From Eledone cirrhosa (Eukaryota; Mollusca; Cephalopoda; Octopoda; Eledonidae), in contig OZ024744.1 of the NCBI GenBank assembly GCA_964016885.1, forward strand, positions 25,803,608-25,867,607: a stretch of 64,000 nucleotides of DNA, written 5' to 3'. Made by a program: the position numbers and the translations under genes. Of the stretch, positions 13,275 to 26,325 are shown piece by piece. Numbering within the stretch: the first letter of the stretch is position 1; every line of letters begins with the position of its first letter. The notes under the pieces were generated by a model. That model saw nothing but the letters and a program-made list of their open reading frames with translations. It did not search any database and was not told the origin of the DNA.

Positions 13275-15567
13275 CTACTAACTCTCTCTCCTACTAACTC
13301 TCTCTCCTACTAACTCTCTCTCCTACTAACTCTCTCTCCTACTAACTCTCTCTCCCCTATATCTCCCTACCTACTCTCTCTCCCCTATATGTTCCTACTA
13401 ATTCTCTCTCCCCTATATCTCCCTACTAACTCTCTCTCCCCTATATCTCACTACTAAATCTCTCTCTCCCCTATATCTCCCCACCTACTCTCTCTCCCCT
13501 ATATCTCCCTACTAACTCTCTCTCCCCTGTATCTCCCTTCTAACCCTCTCTCCCCTATATCTCCCTACTAACTCTCTCTCCCCTATATCTCACTACTAAA
13601 TCTCTCTCTCACTTATATCTCCCCACCTACTCTCTTTCCCCCATATCTCCCTACTAACTCTCTCTCCCCTATATCTCCCTACTAATCCTTTCTCCACTAT
13701 ATCTCCCTACTAAAACTCTCTCTCCTATATCTCCTAACTACCTCTCTCTCTCCCCTATATCTCCCTATTAACTCTCTATCTCCCCTATATATTCGTACTA
13801 ACTCTCTCTCCCCTATATCTGCCTACTAACATTCTCTCCCCTATATCTTCCTAGTAACACTCTCTCCCCTATATCTCCCTACTAGCTCTCTCTCGCCTAT
13901 ATCTCCCTACTAACTCTCTCTCCCCTATATCACCCTACTAACACTCTCTCCCCTATATCTCCCTACTAACTCTCTCTCCCCTATATCTCCCTACCTACTC
14001 TCTCTCTCTCCTATATCTCCCTTCTAACTCTCTCTCTCCTATATCTCCCTACTAACTATCTCTCCCCCCAATATCTCCCTACTAACTCTCTCTCCCCTAT
14101 ATCTCCCTACCTACTCTCTCTACCCCTATATCTCCCTACTAACTCTCTCTACCCTATATCTCCCTACCTACTCTCTCTTCCCTATATCTCCCTACTAACT
14201 CTCTCTCCCCTATATCTCCCTACTAACTCCCTCTCTCCTATATCTCCCTACTAACTCTCTCTCCCCTATATCTGCCTACTAACATTCTCTCCCCTATATC
14301 TTCCTAGTAACACTGTCTCCCCTATATCTCCTTACTAACTCTCTCTCTCCTATATCACCCTACTAACTCTCTCTCCCCTATATCTCCCTACTAACACTCT
14401 CTTCCCTATATCTCCCTACTAACTCTCTCTCCCCTATATCTCCCTACTAACATTCTCTCCCCTATATCTCCCTACTAACTCTCTCTCCCCCTATATCTCC
14501 CAACTAACATTCTATCCCCTATATCTCCCTACCATCTCTCTCTCCCCTATATCTCCCTACTAACTCTCTCTTCTCTATATCTCCTTACCAAATCTCCCTC
14601 CCCTATATCTCCCTAATCACTCTCTCTCTCGCCCCGATATCTCCCTACTAACTCTCTCTCTCCCCTATATCTCCCTATTAACTCTCTCTCCAATATATCT
14701 CCCGTCTAACTCTCTCTCCAATATATCTCCCTACTAACACTCTCTTCCCTCTATCACCCTACTAACTCTCTCTCTCCTATATCTCCCTACCAATTCTCTC
14801 TCCCCTATATCACTCTACCTACTCTCTCTCCCCTATATCTCCCTACTAACTGTCTCTCTCCAATATCTCCCTACTAACTCTCTCTCTCCCCTATATCTCC
14901 CTACTAACTCTCTCTCTCCCCTATATCTCCCTACTAACTCTCTCTCCCCTATATCTCCTACTAACTCTCTCTCCCTATATCTCTCTACTAACTCTCTCTC
15001 CCCTATATCTCGCAACTAACTCTCTCTCCCCTATATCTCCATACTAACATTCTCTCCCTTATATCTCCCTAGTAACACTCTCTCCACTATATCTCCCTAC
15101 CAACACTCCCTCCTCTATATCTCCCTATTAACTCTCTCTCCAATATATCTCCCGTCTAACTCTCTCTCCACTATATCTCCCTACTAACTCTCTCTCCCCT
15201 ATATCTCCCTACTAACTCTCTTTCACCGCTATATATCCCTGCTAACTCTCTCTCTCCCCTATATCTCCCTACCAACTCTCTCCCCTATATCTCCCTACTA
15301 ACTCTCTCTCCCCCTATATCTCCCTACTAACATTCTCTCCCCTATATCTCCCTACTAACACACTCTCCCCTATATCTCCCTACCAACTCCCCCTCCTCTA
15401 TATCTCCCTACTAACTCTTTCTCCCGTATATATCCCTACTAACACTCTCTCCTCTATATCTCCCTAATAACTCTCTCTCTCCCTTATATCTCCCTACTAA
15501 CTCTCTCTCTCCCCTATATCTCCCTACTAATTCTCTCTCTCCTCTATATCTCCCTACTAACGTTCTC
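13275..15567. repeat. Satellite block A5 (28-bp type)
   Basis: 28-bp type block similar to A3. The stretch around 14833-15015 recurs almost unchanged at 18911-19093 in A6, so a segment several hundred bases long or more was duplicated recently. Confidence 0.9.
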
Positions 15568-16084
15568 TCAGCTATATCTCTCTCTCTCCTATCTCTCTCT
15601 CTCTCCTATCTCTCTCTACAGTACATCTCTCTCCTATATCTATCTATCTCTCTGTCCTATCTCTCTCTCCAGTACATCACTCTCCTATATATATATCTCT
15701 CTCCTATCTCTCTCTACAGTACATCTCTCACCTATATCTCTATCTCTCTCTCACCTATCTCTCTCTGCAGTACATCTCTCCTCTATCTCTATCTCTCTAT
15801 CTCTCTCTCTCTACAGTACATCACTCTACTATATCTCTATCTCACTCCTATCTCTCTCTAAGGTACATATCTCTCCTATATATCTCTCTCTCCTATCTCT
15901 CTCTACAATACATCACGCTCCAATATCTCTCTCTCTCCTCTCTCTCTCTACAGTACATCTCTCCCCTATCTCCCCCTCTCACCTATCTCTCTCTTCAGCA
16001 GATCTCTCCCCTAATTATCTCTCTCTCTCTCACCTATCTCTCTCTACAGTACATCTCTCCCCTATATCTCTCTCTCTCTCTCTC
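15568..16084. repeat. Satellite block B5, left-truncated
   Basis: Only about 0.5 kb long. It lacks the usual 'acattacatctttgccc' opening and starts mid-block. The preceding A variant 'ctaacgttctctc' breaks off at 15568 into 'agctatatctctctc', while elsewhere that variant continues in type A. This is a recombination or deletion junction. Confidence 0.85.
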
Positions 16085-19000
16085 CTACTAACTCTCTCTC
16101 CCCTATATCTCCCTACCTACTCTCTCTCCCCTATATGTTCCTACTAACTCTCTCTCCCCTATATCTCCCTACTAACTCTCTCTCCCCTATATCTCACTAC
16201 TAAATCTCTCTCTCCCCTATATCTCCCCACCTACTCTATCTCCCCTATATCTCCCTACTAACTCTCTCTCCCCTGTATCTCCCTTCTAACCCTCTCTCCC
16301 CTATATCTCCCTACTAACTCTCTCTCCCCTATATCTCACTACTAAATCTCTCTCTCACTTATATCTCCCCACCTACTCTCTTTCCCCCATATCTACCTAC
16401 TAACTCTCTCTCCCCTATATCTCCCTACTAACCCTTTCTCCACTATATCTCCCTACTAAAACTCTCTCTCCTATATCTCCTAACTACCTCTCTCTCTCCC
16501 CTATATCTCCCTATTAACTCTCTATCTCCCCTATATATTCGTACTAACTCTCTCTCCCCTATATCTGCCTACTAACATTCTCTCCCCTATATCTTCCTAG
16601 TAACACTCTCTCCCCTATATCTCCCTACTAGCTCTCTCTCCCCTATATCTCCCTACTAACTCTCTCTCCCCTATATCACCCTACTAACACTCTCTCCCCT
16701 ATATCTCCCTACTAACTCTCTCTCCCCTATATCTCCCTACCTACTCTCTCTCCCCTATATCTCCCTTCTAACTCTCTCTCTCCTATATCTCCCTACTAAC
16801 TATCTCTCCCCCCAATATCTCCCTACTAACTCTCTCTCCCCTATATCTCCCTACCTACTCTCTCTACCCCTATATCTCCCTACTAACTCTCTCTACCCTA
16901 TATCTCCCTACCTACTCTCTCTTCCCTATATCTCCCTACTAACTCTCTCTCCCCTATATCTCCCTACTAACTCCCTCTCTCCTATATCTCCCTACTAACT
17001 CTCTCTCCCCTATATCTGCCTACTAACATTCTCTCCCCTATATCTTCCTAGTAACACTCTCTCCCCTATATCTCCTTACTAACTCTCTCTCCCCTATATC
17101 TCCCTACTAACTCTCTCTCCCTCTATATCTCCCAACTAACATTCTATCCCCTATATCTCCCTACAATCTCTCTCTCCCCTATATCTCCCTACTAACTCTC
17201 TCTTCTCTATATCTCCTTACCAACTCTCCCTCCCCTATATCTCCCTAATCACTCTCTCTCTCGCCCCGATATCTCCCTACTAACTCTCTCTCTCCCCTAT
17301 ATCTCCCTATTAACTCTCTCTCCAATATATCTCCCGTCTAACTCTCTCTCCAATATATCTCCCTACTAACACTCTCTTCCCTCTATCACCCTACTAACTC
17401 TCTCTCTCCTATATCTCCCTACCAATTCTCTCTCCCCTATATCACTCTACCTACTCTCTCTCCCCTATATCTCCCTACTAACTGTCTCTCTCCAATATCT
17501 CCCTACTAACTCTCTCTCTCCCCTATATCTCCCTACTAACTCTCTCTCTCCCCTATATCTCCCTACTAACTCTCTCTCCCCTATATCTCCTACTAACTCT
17601 CTCTCCCTATATCTCTCTACTAACTCTCTCTCCCCTGTATCTCCCTTCTAACCCTCTCTCCCCTATATCTCCCTACTAACTCTCTCTCCCCTATATCTCA
17701 CTACTAAATCTCTCTCTCACTTATATCTCCCCACCTACTCTCTTTCCCCCATATCTCCCTACTAACTCTCTCTCCCCTATATCTCCCTACTAACCCTTTC
17801 TCCACTATATCTCCCTACTAAAACTCTCTCTCCTATATCTCCTAACTACCTCTCTCTCTCCCCTATATCTCCCTATTAACTCTCTATCTCCCCTATATAT
17901 TCGTACTAACTCTCTCTCCCCTATATCTGCCTACTAACATTCTCTCCCCTATATCTTCCTAGTAACACTCTCTCCCCTATATCTCCCTCAAAGCTCTCTC
18001 TCCCCTATATCTCCCTACTAACTCTCTCTCCCCTATATCACCCTACTAACACTCTCTCCCCTATATCTCCCTACTAACTCTCTCTCCCCTATATCTCCCT
18101 ACCTACTCTCTCTCCCCTATATCTCCCTTCTAACTCTCTCTCTCCTATATCTCCCTACTAACTATCTCTCCCCCCAATATCTCCCTACTAACTCTCTCTC
18201 CCCTATATCTCCCTACCTACTCTCTCTACCCCTATATCTCCCTACTAACTCTCTCTACCTTATATCTCCCTACCTACTCTCTCTTCCCTATATCTCCCTA
18301 CTAACTCTCTCTCCCCTATATCTCCCTACTAACTCCCTCTCTCCTATATCTCCCTACTAACTCTCTCTCCCCTATATCTGCCTACTAACATTCTCTCCCC
18401 TATATCTTCCTAGTAACACTCTCTCCCCTATATCTCCTTACTAACTCTCTCTCTCCTATATCACCCTACTAACTCTCTCTCCCCTATATCTCCCTACTAA
18501 CACTCTCTTCCCTATATCTCCCTACTAACTCTCTCTCCCCTATATCTCCCTACTAACATTCTCTCCCCTATATCTCCCTACTAACTCTCTCTCCCCCTAT
18601 ATCTCCCTACTAACATTCTATCCCCTATATCTCCCTACCATCTCTCTCTCCCCTATATCTCCCTACTAACCCTCTCTTCTCTATATCTCCTTACCAACTC
18701 TCCCTCCCCTATATCTCCCTAATCACTCTCTCTCTCGCCCCGATATCTCCCTACTAACTCTCTCTCTCCCCTATATCTCCCTATTAACTCTCTCTCCAAT
18801 ATATCTCCCGTCTAACTCTCTCTCCAATATATCACCCTACTAACTCTCTCTCTCCTATATCTCCCTACCAATTCTCTCTCCCCTATATCACTCTACCTAC
18901 TCTCTCTCCCCTATATCTCCCTACTAACTGTCTCTCTCCAATATCTCCCTACTAACTCTCTCTCTCCCCTATATCTCCCTACTAACTCTCTCTCTCCCCT

Positions 19001-20048
19001 ATATCTCCCTACTAACTCTCTCTCCCCTATATCTCCTACTAACTCTCTCTCCCTATATCTCTCTACTAACTCTCTCTCCCCTATATCTCGCAACTAACTC
19101 ACTCTCTCCCCTATATCTCCATACTAACATTCTCTCCCTTATATCTCCCTAGTATCACTGTCTCCACTATATCTCCCTACCAACACTCCCTCCTCTATAT
19201 CTCCCTATTAACTCTCTCTCCAATATATCTCCCGTCTAACTCTCTCTCCACTATATCTCCCTGCTAACACTCCCTCCCCTATATCTCCCTACTAACTCAT
19301 TCTCCCCTATATCTCCCTACTAACTCTCTCTCTCCTATATCTCCCTACTAACTCTCTCTCCACTATATCTCCCTACTAACTCTCTCTCCCCTATATCTCC
19401 CTACTAACTCTCTCTCACCGCTATATATCCCTGCTAACTCTCTCTCTCCCCTATATCTCCCTACCAACTCTCTCCCCTATATCTCCCTACTAACTCTCTC
19501 TCCCCCTATATCTCCCTACTAACATTCTCTCCCCTATATCTCCCTACTGACACACTCTCCCCTATATCTCCCTACCAACTCCCCCTCCTCTATATCTCCC
19601 TACTAACTCTTTCTCCCGTATATATCCCTACTAACACTCTCTCCTCTATATCTCCCAAATAACTCTCTCTCTGCCTTATATCTCCCTACTAACTCTCTCT
19701 CTCCCCTATATCTCCCTACTAATTCTCTCTCTCCTCTATATCTCCCTACTAACGTTCTCTCCCCTATATCTCCCTAGTAACTCTCTCTCCCCTATATCTC
19801 CCTACTAACTCTCTCTCCCCTATATCTCCCTACTAACTCTCTCTCCCGTATATATCCCTACTAACACTCTCTCCCCTATATCTCCCTACTAACACTCTCT
19901 CCCCTATATCTCCTACTAACACTCTCTCCCCTATATCTCTCTACTAACTCTCTCTCTTCCCTATATCTCCCTACTAACTCCCTCTACCCTATATCTCCCT
20001 ACCTACTCTCTCTCCCATATATCTCCCTACCTACTCTCTCTCCTCTAT
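16085..20048. repeat. Satellite block A6 (28-bp type, internally duplicated)
   Basis: The longest A block. The segment from about 16270 recurs from about 17633, and 'actgtctctctccaatatc' occurs near 17481 and 18928, giving an internal duplication of roughly 1.4 kb. Confidence 0.9.
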
Positions 20049-21438
20049 ATCTCTATCTCTCTCTCTTTTATCTCTCTCTACATTACATCTTTGCCCTAAA
20101 TCTCTATCTCTCTCTATCCTATCTCTCTCTACAGTACATCACTCCCCTATATATCTATCTCCTTCTCTCTCCTATCTCTCTCTACAGTACATCTCTCTGC
20201 TATATCTATATCTCCTTCTCCTTCCTATATCTCTCTACATTACATCTCTCTCCTATATATCTATCTCACTCTCTCCTATCTCTCTCTACAGTACATCTCT
20301 CACCTATATACATCTCTCTCTCTCCTATATTTCTATCTCTCTCCTATCTCTCTCTACAGTAAATCTCTCCCCTATATCTTTATCACTCCCTCTGCTATCT
20401 TTCTCTACAGTACATCTCTCCCCTATTCCCCTATCTCTCTCTCTCCTATCTCTCTCTACAGTACATCTCTCTTCTATATATCTCTCTCTCTCTCCTATCT
20501 CTCCCTATATCTCTATCTCTCTCTCTCTCTCCTATCTCTCTCTTCTCTATATCTCTCCCCTATATCTCGATCTCTCTCTCTCTCATATCTCTCTCAACAG
20601 TACATCTCTCCTCTATATCTCTATCTCTCTTTCTCTCCTATCTCTCTCTTCTCTATATCTCTTCCCTCTATGTCTATCTCTCTCTCTCCTATTTCTCTCT
20701 ACAGTACATCACTCTCCTATATCTCTATCTCTCTCTCTCCTATCTCTCTCTACAGTACATCAATCTCCCATATCTCTCTCTATCCCTCTCCTCTCTCTTT
20801 CTACAGTACATCTCTCACCTCTATATCTCTCTCTCTCCTATCTCTCTCTACAGTACATCTCTCACCTATATATCTCTATCTCTCCTATCTCTCTCTCTCT
20901 CCTATCTCCCTCTACAGTACATCTCTCTCCCCTATATCCCTATCTATCTCTCTCTCTCCTATCTCTCTCTACCGTACATCTCTCTCCTATATCTATCTCT
21001 CTCTCTGTCCTATCTCTCTCTACAGTACATCACTCTCCTATATATATATATCTCTTTCCTATCTCTCTCTACAGTACATCTCTCACCTATATCTCTATCT
21101 CTCTCTCACCTATCTCTCTCTGCAGTACATCTCTCCTCTATCTCTATCTCTCTATCTCTCTCTCTCTCTCTACAGTACATCCCTCTACTATATCTCTATC
21201 TCACTCCTCTCTCTCTCTAAGGTACATATTTCTCCTATATATCTCTCTCTCCTATCTCTCTCTACAATACATCACGCTCCAATATCTCTCTCTCTCCTCT
21301 CTCTCTCTACAGTACATCTCTCCCCTATCTCCCCCTCTCACCTATCTCTCTCTTCAGCAGATCTCTCCCCTAATTATCTATCTCTCTCTCTCATATCTCT
21401 CTCTACAGTACATCTCTCCCCTATATCTCTCTCTCTCC
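20049..21438. repeat. Satellite block B6 (51-bp type)
   Basis: Full B block with the standard opening and closing markers. The middle (about 20540-20960) has extra monomers with 'cttctctatatctc' not seen in B1-B4. Confidence 0.9.
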
Positions 21439-24400
21439 TACTAACTCTCTCTCCCCTATATCTCCCCACCTTCTTTCTCTCCCCTATATCTCCCTACTAA
21501 CTCTCTCTCCCCTATATCTCACTACTAAATCTCTCTCTCCCCTAGGTCTCCCCACCTACTCTCTCTCCCCCATATCTCCCTACTAACACTCGCTCCCCTA
21601 TATCTCCCTACTAACCCTCTCTCCACTATATCTCCCTACTAAAACTCTCTCCTATATCTCCTAACTAACTCTCTCTCTCCCCTATATCTCCCTACTAACC
21701 CTCTCTCCCCTATATATTCCTACTAACTCTCTCTCCCCTATATCTGCCTACTAACATTCTCTCCCCTATAGCTTCCTAGTTACACTCTCTCCCCTATATC
21801 TCCCTACTAACTCTCTCTCTCCCCTATATCACCCTACTAACACTCTCTCCCCTATATCTCCATACTAACTCTCTCTCCCCTATATCTCCCTACCTACTCT
21901 CTCTCCCCTATATCTCCCTTCTAACTCTCTCTCCCCCTATATCTCCCTACTAACTCTCTCTCCCCTATATCTCCCTACTAACTCTCTCTACCCCTATATC
22001 TCCCTACTAAATCTCTCTACCCTATATCTCCCTACCTACTCTCTCCTCCCTATATCTCCCTACTAACTCTCTCTCCCCTATATCTCCCTACTAACTCCCT
22101 CTCTCCTATATCTCCCTACCTACTCTCTCCTCCCTATATCTCCCTACTAACTCTCTCTCCACTATATCTCCTTACTAACTCTCTCTCTCCTATATCTCCC
22201 TACTAACTCTCTCTCCCCTATATCTCCCTACTAACACTCTCTTCCCTATATCTCCCTACTAACTGAATCTCCCCTATATCTCCCTACTAACATTCTCTCC
22301 CCTATATCTCCCTACTAACTCTCTCTCCCCCTATATCTCCCTACTAACATTCTATCCCCTATATCTCCCTACCATCTCTCTCTCCCCTATATCTCTCTAC
22401 TAACTCTCTCTCCTCAATATCTACCTACTAACTCTCTCTCCCCTATATCTCCCTACGACTCTCTCTCCCCTATATCTCCCTACCTACTCTCTCTCCCTTA
22501 TATCTTCCTACTAAATCTCTCGCTTCTCTATATCTCCTACTAAGTCTCTCTCCACTATATCTCCCTACTAACTCTCTCTCCCCTATATCTCCCTACTAAC
22601 TCTCTCTCCACTATATCACCCTACAAACTCTCTCTCTCCTATATCTCCCAACTAACTCTCTCTCTCCCCTATATCTCCCTACTAACTCCCTCTCCCCTAT
22701 ATCTCCCTACTAACTCTCTCTCCCCTATATCTCCCTACTAACACTCTCTCCCCTATTTCTCCCTACCAAGTCATTCTCCTCTATATCTCCCTACTAACAC
22801 TCTCTCCCCTATATCTCCCTACCAACTCATTCTCCTCTATATCTCCCTACTAACACTCTCTCCCCTATATCTCCCTACTAACACTCTCTCACCTATATCT
22901 CCCTACTAACTCTCTTTCCTCTATATCTACCTACTAACTCTCTCTCCCCTATATCTCCCTACCTACTCTCTCTCCCCTATATCTCCCTACTATCTCTCTC
23001 TCCCCTATATCTCCCTACTAACTCTCTCCCCACTATATCTATCTACTAACTCCCTCTACCCTATATCTCCCTACTAACTCTCTCTCCCCTATATCTCCCT
23101 ACTAACTCTCTCTTCACTATATCTCCCTACTAACTCTCTCTCACCTATATCTCCCTACTAACACTCTCTCCCCTATATGTCCCTACTAACTCTCTCTCCC
23201 CCTATATCTCCCTACTAACTCTCTCTACCCTATATCTCCCTACCTACTCTCTCTTCCCTATATCTCCCTACTAACTCTCTCTCTCCGATATCTCCCTACT
23301 AAATCTCTCTCTCCCCTATATCTCCCTACTAACTCTCTCTCCCCTATATCTCCCTACTAACTCTCTCCCCTATATATCCCTACTAACTCTCTATCCCCTA
23401 TATCTCCCTACTAACTCTCTATCTCCCCTATATCTCCCTACTAACGCTCTCACGACTATATCTCCCTACCTACTCTCTCTTCCCTATATCTCCCTACTAA
23501 CTCTCTCTCCCCTATATCTCCCTACTAACTCTCCCTCTCCCCTATATCTCCCTATTAACTCTCTCTCCCCTATATCTCCCTACTAACTCTCTCTCCTCTA
23601 TATCTCCCTACTAACTCTCTCTCTCCCCTATATCTCCCTACTAACGCTCTCTCCACTAAATCTCCCTACCTACTCTCTCTTCCCTATATCTCCCTACTAA
23701 CTCTCTCTCCCCTATATCTCCCTACTAACTCTCCCTCTCCCCTATATCTCCCTACTAACTCTCTCTCCCCTATATCTCCCTACTAACTCTCTCTCCTCTA
23801 TATCTCCCTACTAACTCTCTCTCTCCCCTATATCTCCCTACTAACTCTCTCTCCGCTATATCTCCCTACTAACTCTCCCTCTCCCCTATATCTCTCTACT
23901 AACTCTCTCTCTCCCCTATATCTCCCTACTAAATCTCTCCCCTATATCTCCCTACTAACTCTCTCTCTCCCCTATATCTTCCTACTAACTCTCTCTCCTC
24001 TATATCTCCCTACCAACTCTCTCTCCTTTATATCTCCCTACTAACTCTCTCTCCCCTATATCTCCCTACTAAATCTCTCCCCTATATCTCCCTACTAACT
24101 CTCTCTCCCCTATATCTCCCTACTAACTCTCTCTCCCCTATATCTCCCTACTAACTCTCTCTCCCCTATATCTCCCTACTAACCCTCTCTCTCTCCTATA
24201 TCTCCCGACTAACTCTCTCTCTCCCCTATATCTCCCTACTAACTCTCTCTCCCCTATATCTCACTACTTACTCTCTCTCCCCTATATCTCCCTACTAACT
24301 CTCTCTCTCCCCTATATCTCCCTACTAACTCTCTCTCCCCTATATCTCACTACTTACTCTCTCTCCTCTATATCTCCCTACTAACTCCCTCTCTCCCCTA

Positions 24401-24680
24401 TATCTCCCTACTAACTCTCTCTCCCCTATATCTCGCTACTAACTCTCTCTCCCCTATATATCCCTACTAACTCTCTCTCCCCTATATCTCCCTACTAACT
24501 CTCTCTCCCCTATATCTCCCTACTAACTCTCTCGCCCATATATCTCCCTACTAACACTCTCTCCCCTATATCTCTCTACTAACTCTCTCTCCCCTATATC
24601 TCCCTACCTACTCTCTCTCCCCTATATCTCCCTACCTACTCTCTCTCCCATATATATCCCTACTAACTCTCTCTCCTATA
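21439..24680. repeat. Satellite block A7 (28-bp type)
   Basis: The most homogeneous A block. From about 23280 to 24600 the monomers are close to the consensus, suggesting more recent amplification than in A1. Confidence 0.9.
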
Positions 24681-25042
24681 TCTCTATCTCTGTCTCTCCT
24701 ATCTCTCTCTACAGTACATCTGTCTTCTATATCTCTATCTCTCCCTCTCCTATCTCTCTCTAAAGTACATCACTCTCCTATATCTCTATCTCTCTCTCTC
24801 TCCTATCTCTCTCTACACTACATCTCTCCCCTATATCTCTATCTCTCCCTCTCCTATCTCTCTCTACAGTACATCACTCCCCTATATCTCTATCTCTCTC
24901 TCTCTCCTATCTCTCTCTACAGTACATCTCTCTCCCCTATATCCCTATCTATCTCTCTCTCTCCTATCTCTCTCTACCGTACATCTCTCTCCTATATATC
25001 TCTCTCTCTCTGTCCTATCTCTCTCTACCGTACATCACTCTC

Positions 25043-25085
<43 letters not shown>

Positions 25086-25105
25086 CTCTACAATACATCT
25101 CTCAC

Positions 25106-25160
<55 letters not shown>

Positions 25161-26325
25161 CCCTCTACAGTACATCTCTCTCCCCTATATCCCTATCTCT
25201 CTCTCCTATCTCTCTCTACAGTACATCTCTCTCCTATATCTATCTCTCTCTCTGTCCTATCTCTCTCTACAGTACATCACTCTCCTATATATCTCTCTCT
25301 CTCCTATCTCTCTCTACAGTAAATCTCTCCCCTATATCTTTATCACTCTCTCTCCTATCTCTCTCTACAGTACATCTCTCACCTATATCTCTATCTCTCT
25401 CTCACCTATCGCTCTCTGCAGTACATCTCTCCTCTATCTCTATCCCTCTATCTCTCTCTCTCTCTACAGTGCATCACTCTACTATATCTCTATCTCACTC
25501 CTCTCTCTCTCTAAGGTACATATCTCTCCTATATATCTCTCTCTCCTATCTCTCTCTACAATACATCACTCTCCTATATATCTCTCTCTCCTCTCTCTCT
25601 CTACAGTACATCTCTCCCCTATATCTCTATCTCTCTCTCTCCTATCTCTCTCTTCTCTATATCTATCCCCTATCTCTCTATCTCTCTCTACAGTACATCT
25701 CTCTACAGTACATCTCTCTACAGTACATCTCTCTACAGTACATCTCTCTCTCCTATATCTCTATCTCTCGCTCTCCTATCTCTCTCTACAGCACATCTCT
25801 CTCTCCTATATCTCTATCTCTCTCTCTCCTATCTCTCTCTACAGTACATCTCTCCCCTATATCTCTATCTCTCTCTCTCTACAGTACATCTCTCCCCTAT
25901 ATCTCTATCTCTCTCTCTCCTATCTCTCTCTACAGTACATCTCTCCCCTATATCTCTATCTCTCTCTCTCCTATCTCTCTCTACAGTACATCTCTCCCCT
26001 ATATCTCTATCTCTCTCTCTCCTATCTCTCTCTTCTCTATATCTCTCCCCTATCTCTCTATCTCTCTCTACAGTACATCTCTCTACAGTACATCTCTCTC
26101 TCCTATATATCTACCTCTCTCTCTCTCCTATCTTTCTCTACAGTACATCTCTCCCCTATATATCTCTCTCTCTCTCTCTCTCCTATCTCTCTCTACAGTA
26201 CATCTCTCTCTCTCCTATCTCTCTCTTCAGTACATCTCTCCCCTATATATCTATATCTCTCTCTCCTATCTCTCTCTACAGTACATCTCTCCCCTATATC
26301 TCTATCTCTCTCTCTCCTATTTCTC
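24681..26325. repeat. Satellite block B7 (51-bp type), terminal
   Basis: Lacks the standard opening. It contains pure CT runs (25040-25155), a four-copy 15-bp array 'acagtacatctctct' at about 25690-25744, and near-perfect 51-53 bp monomers at 25839-26030. It ends at about 26325 in the middle of LINE coding sequence. Confidence 0.9.

Larger units (their letters stand above)
1..26325. repeat. 26-kb pyrimidine-rich satellite field with two monomer types
   Basis: The + strand is almost free of G and consists of C/T runs punctuated by TATAT, CTAA and ACAGTACAT. Type A is about 28 bp (tatatctccctactaac followed by tctctctcccc). Type B is about 51 bp (tacagtacatctctc, then ccctatatctctatc, then a CT run). 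The two share 'ctctcccctatatct', so they probably have a common origin. Seven A blocks alternate with seven B blocks. Comparable B blocks recur at spacings near 2.6 kb (3043 to 5643 and 9438 to 12019), giving a higher-order A+B unit. Open frames inside it are repeat translations, not genes. Confidence 0.95.

Noticed and set aside
14833..19093. Identical minus-strand 60-codon frames (GERELVGRY repeats)
   Set aside because: Translation of type A monomers. Identity reflects segmental duplication, not a gene.
1..26325. CRISPR-like array
   Set aside because: No repeat/spacer alternation with unique spacers and no cas genes. The animal-type transposons show this is a eukaryotic satellite.
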